From Pseudomonadota bacterium (GTDB lineage Bacteria; Desulfobacterota; Desulfovibrionia; Desulfovibrionales; Desulfovibrionaceae): a DNA stretch of 9,605 nt. The notes beneath the pieces are model-generated. The model was not told where the DNA came from. It did not search any database and saw nothing but the letters and a program-made list of their open reading frames with translations. Within the stretch, counting starts at the first letter, position 1; every line of letters starts with the position of its first letter. The stretch spans positions 1-9,605 of the forward strand of contig JAEXRD010000095.1 of the NCBI GenBank assembly GCA_023438245.1. Direction: 5' to 3'. The position numbers and the translations under genes were made by a program. Shown here piece by piece: positions 9,271 through 9,605 of this stretch.

Positions 9271-9605
9271 ATGAAAACCCGTGTCCTTGCCGTTTCCCTG
9301 GTGAGCCTGGTGCTGTGCGCCTGGCTTGGAGTGGCCATGGCCCAGCAGGCCGCGCCCGCCCCAGCCGCCCCCGCAGCCGCGGCCCCCAAGCCCGCCGACG
9401 CCGCGCCCGTGGCCAAGCCCGCCGACGCCGCTCCCACCGCCAAGCCTGCGGAAGGCGCGAAGAAGAAGGTCACCTTGACCGAGGCCCTGGCCAGCGCCCC
9501 GCGCGGCACCGAGCCCGGCATGGTCGACGAGACCAAGCCCGCGGGCTTCCTGGGCATTCCCGGCGGCCCCAGCGTCAACCCGATCCTGGCCTTCCTCTGG
9601 GCCGT
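9271..9605 (+). CDS. Exported/membrane protein, possibly TauE/SafE-type exporter (partial)
   Basis: Only the first 111 codons are present; the frame is still open at the window end. Residues 1-24 are a signal peptide (MKTR, Leu/Val core, AMA before QQ). A Pro/Ala/Lys-rich low-complexity segment (about 25-66) contains two 9-residue KPADAAPxA repeats and ends in KKK. A conserved-looking motif GFLGIPGGPSVNPILAFLWA (92-111) then begins what seems to be the first membrane helix. From memory this junction resembles TauE/SafE-family anion exporters of Desulfovibrio, which move sulfite, sulfoacetate or related anions, but the diagnostic helices lie outside the window. AAGGAGA (9256-9262) supports the ATG. 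The sigma54 promoter at 9114-9130 faces it, so it should be activated by an NtrC-type regulator, plausibly the one at 4094-5566. Confidence 0.75.
   Translation, partial: MKTRVLAVSLVSLVLCAWLGVAMAQQAAPAPAAPAAAAPKPADAAPVAKPADAAPTAKPAEGAKKKVTLTEALASAPRGTEPGMVDETKPAGFLGIPGGPSVNPILAFLWA
9388..9441 (+). repeat. Two tandem 27-bp units encoding KPADAAPxA
   Basis: Units 9388-9414 and 9415-9441 are nearly identical; a partial, diverged third unit encodes KPAEG. They lie in the Pro/Ala-rich spacer between signal peptide and first predicted membrane helix of the partial protein. Confidence 0.8.

Overview
The window is very GC-rich, with strong G/C bias at third codon positions and long spurious open frames on the opposite strand. 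Its gene repertoire (hybrid histidine kinase with a PhnD-like sensor, sigma54 activator, Pro/Ala-rich exported protein resembling TauE/SafE-type membrane proteins) suggests a deltaproteobacterium, most likely a Desulfovibrio relative. That assignment rests on gene content and base composition only. There is no rRNA, complete tRNA, CRISPR array or transposase gene.

Layout. 1-53: a cytosine homopolymer tract at the window edge. 54-816 (minus): two small cysteine-containing genes overlapping by 8 bp, a 71-aa putative zinc-binding protein followed by a 184-aa exported protein. 817-984: divergent intergenic region. 985-2160 (plus): family 2 glycosyltransferase ending in a hairpin terminator. 2273-3856 (plus): 527-aa protein of unknown function ending in a perfect 11-bp intrinsic terminator. 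4094-5908 (plus): a two-gene unit of an NtrC-type sigma54 activator with receiver domain and a stand-alone HPt protein. 5909-6123: convergent intergenic region holding a perfect 18-bp inverted repeat. 6124-8901 (minus): hybrid histidine kinase with a periplasmic PhnD-like sensor. 8902-9270: a divergent regulatory region that turns abruptly AT-rich and carries a near-perfect sigma54 promoter. 9271-9605 (plus): start of an exported membrane protein, cut by the window end.

How the parts may work together. Kinase, HPt and sigma54 activator supply every module of a His-Asp-His-Asp phosphorelay: HisKA and HATPase, two receiver-like domains on the kinase, a separate HPt, and a receiver on the output activator. 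The best sigma54 promoter seen lies just upstream of the kinase gene's 5' end and points at the partial gene at 9271, with palindromes at enhancer-like distance. The working model is a self-contained circuit: a periplasmic anion-type ligand is sensed, the signal is relayed through HPt, and sigma54-dependent transcription of the exporter-like gene follows. The modules and promoter are read directly. The wiring and the ligand are inference.
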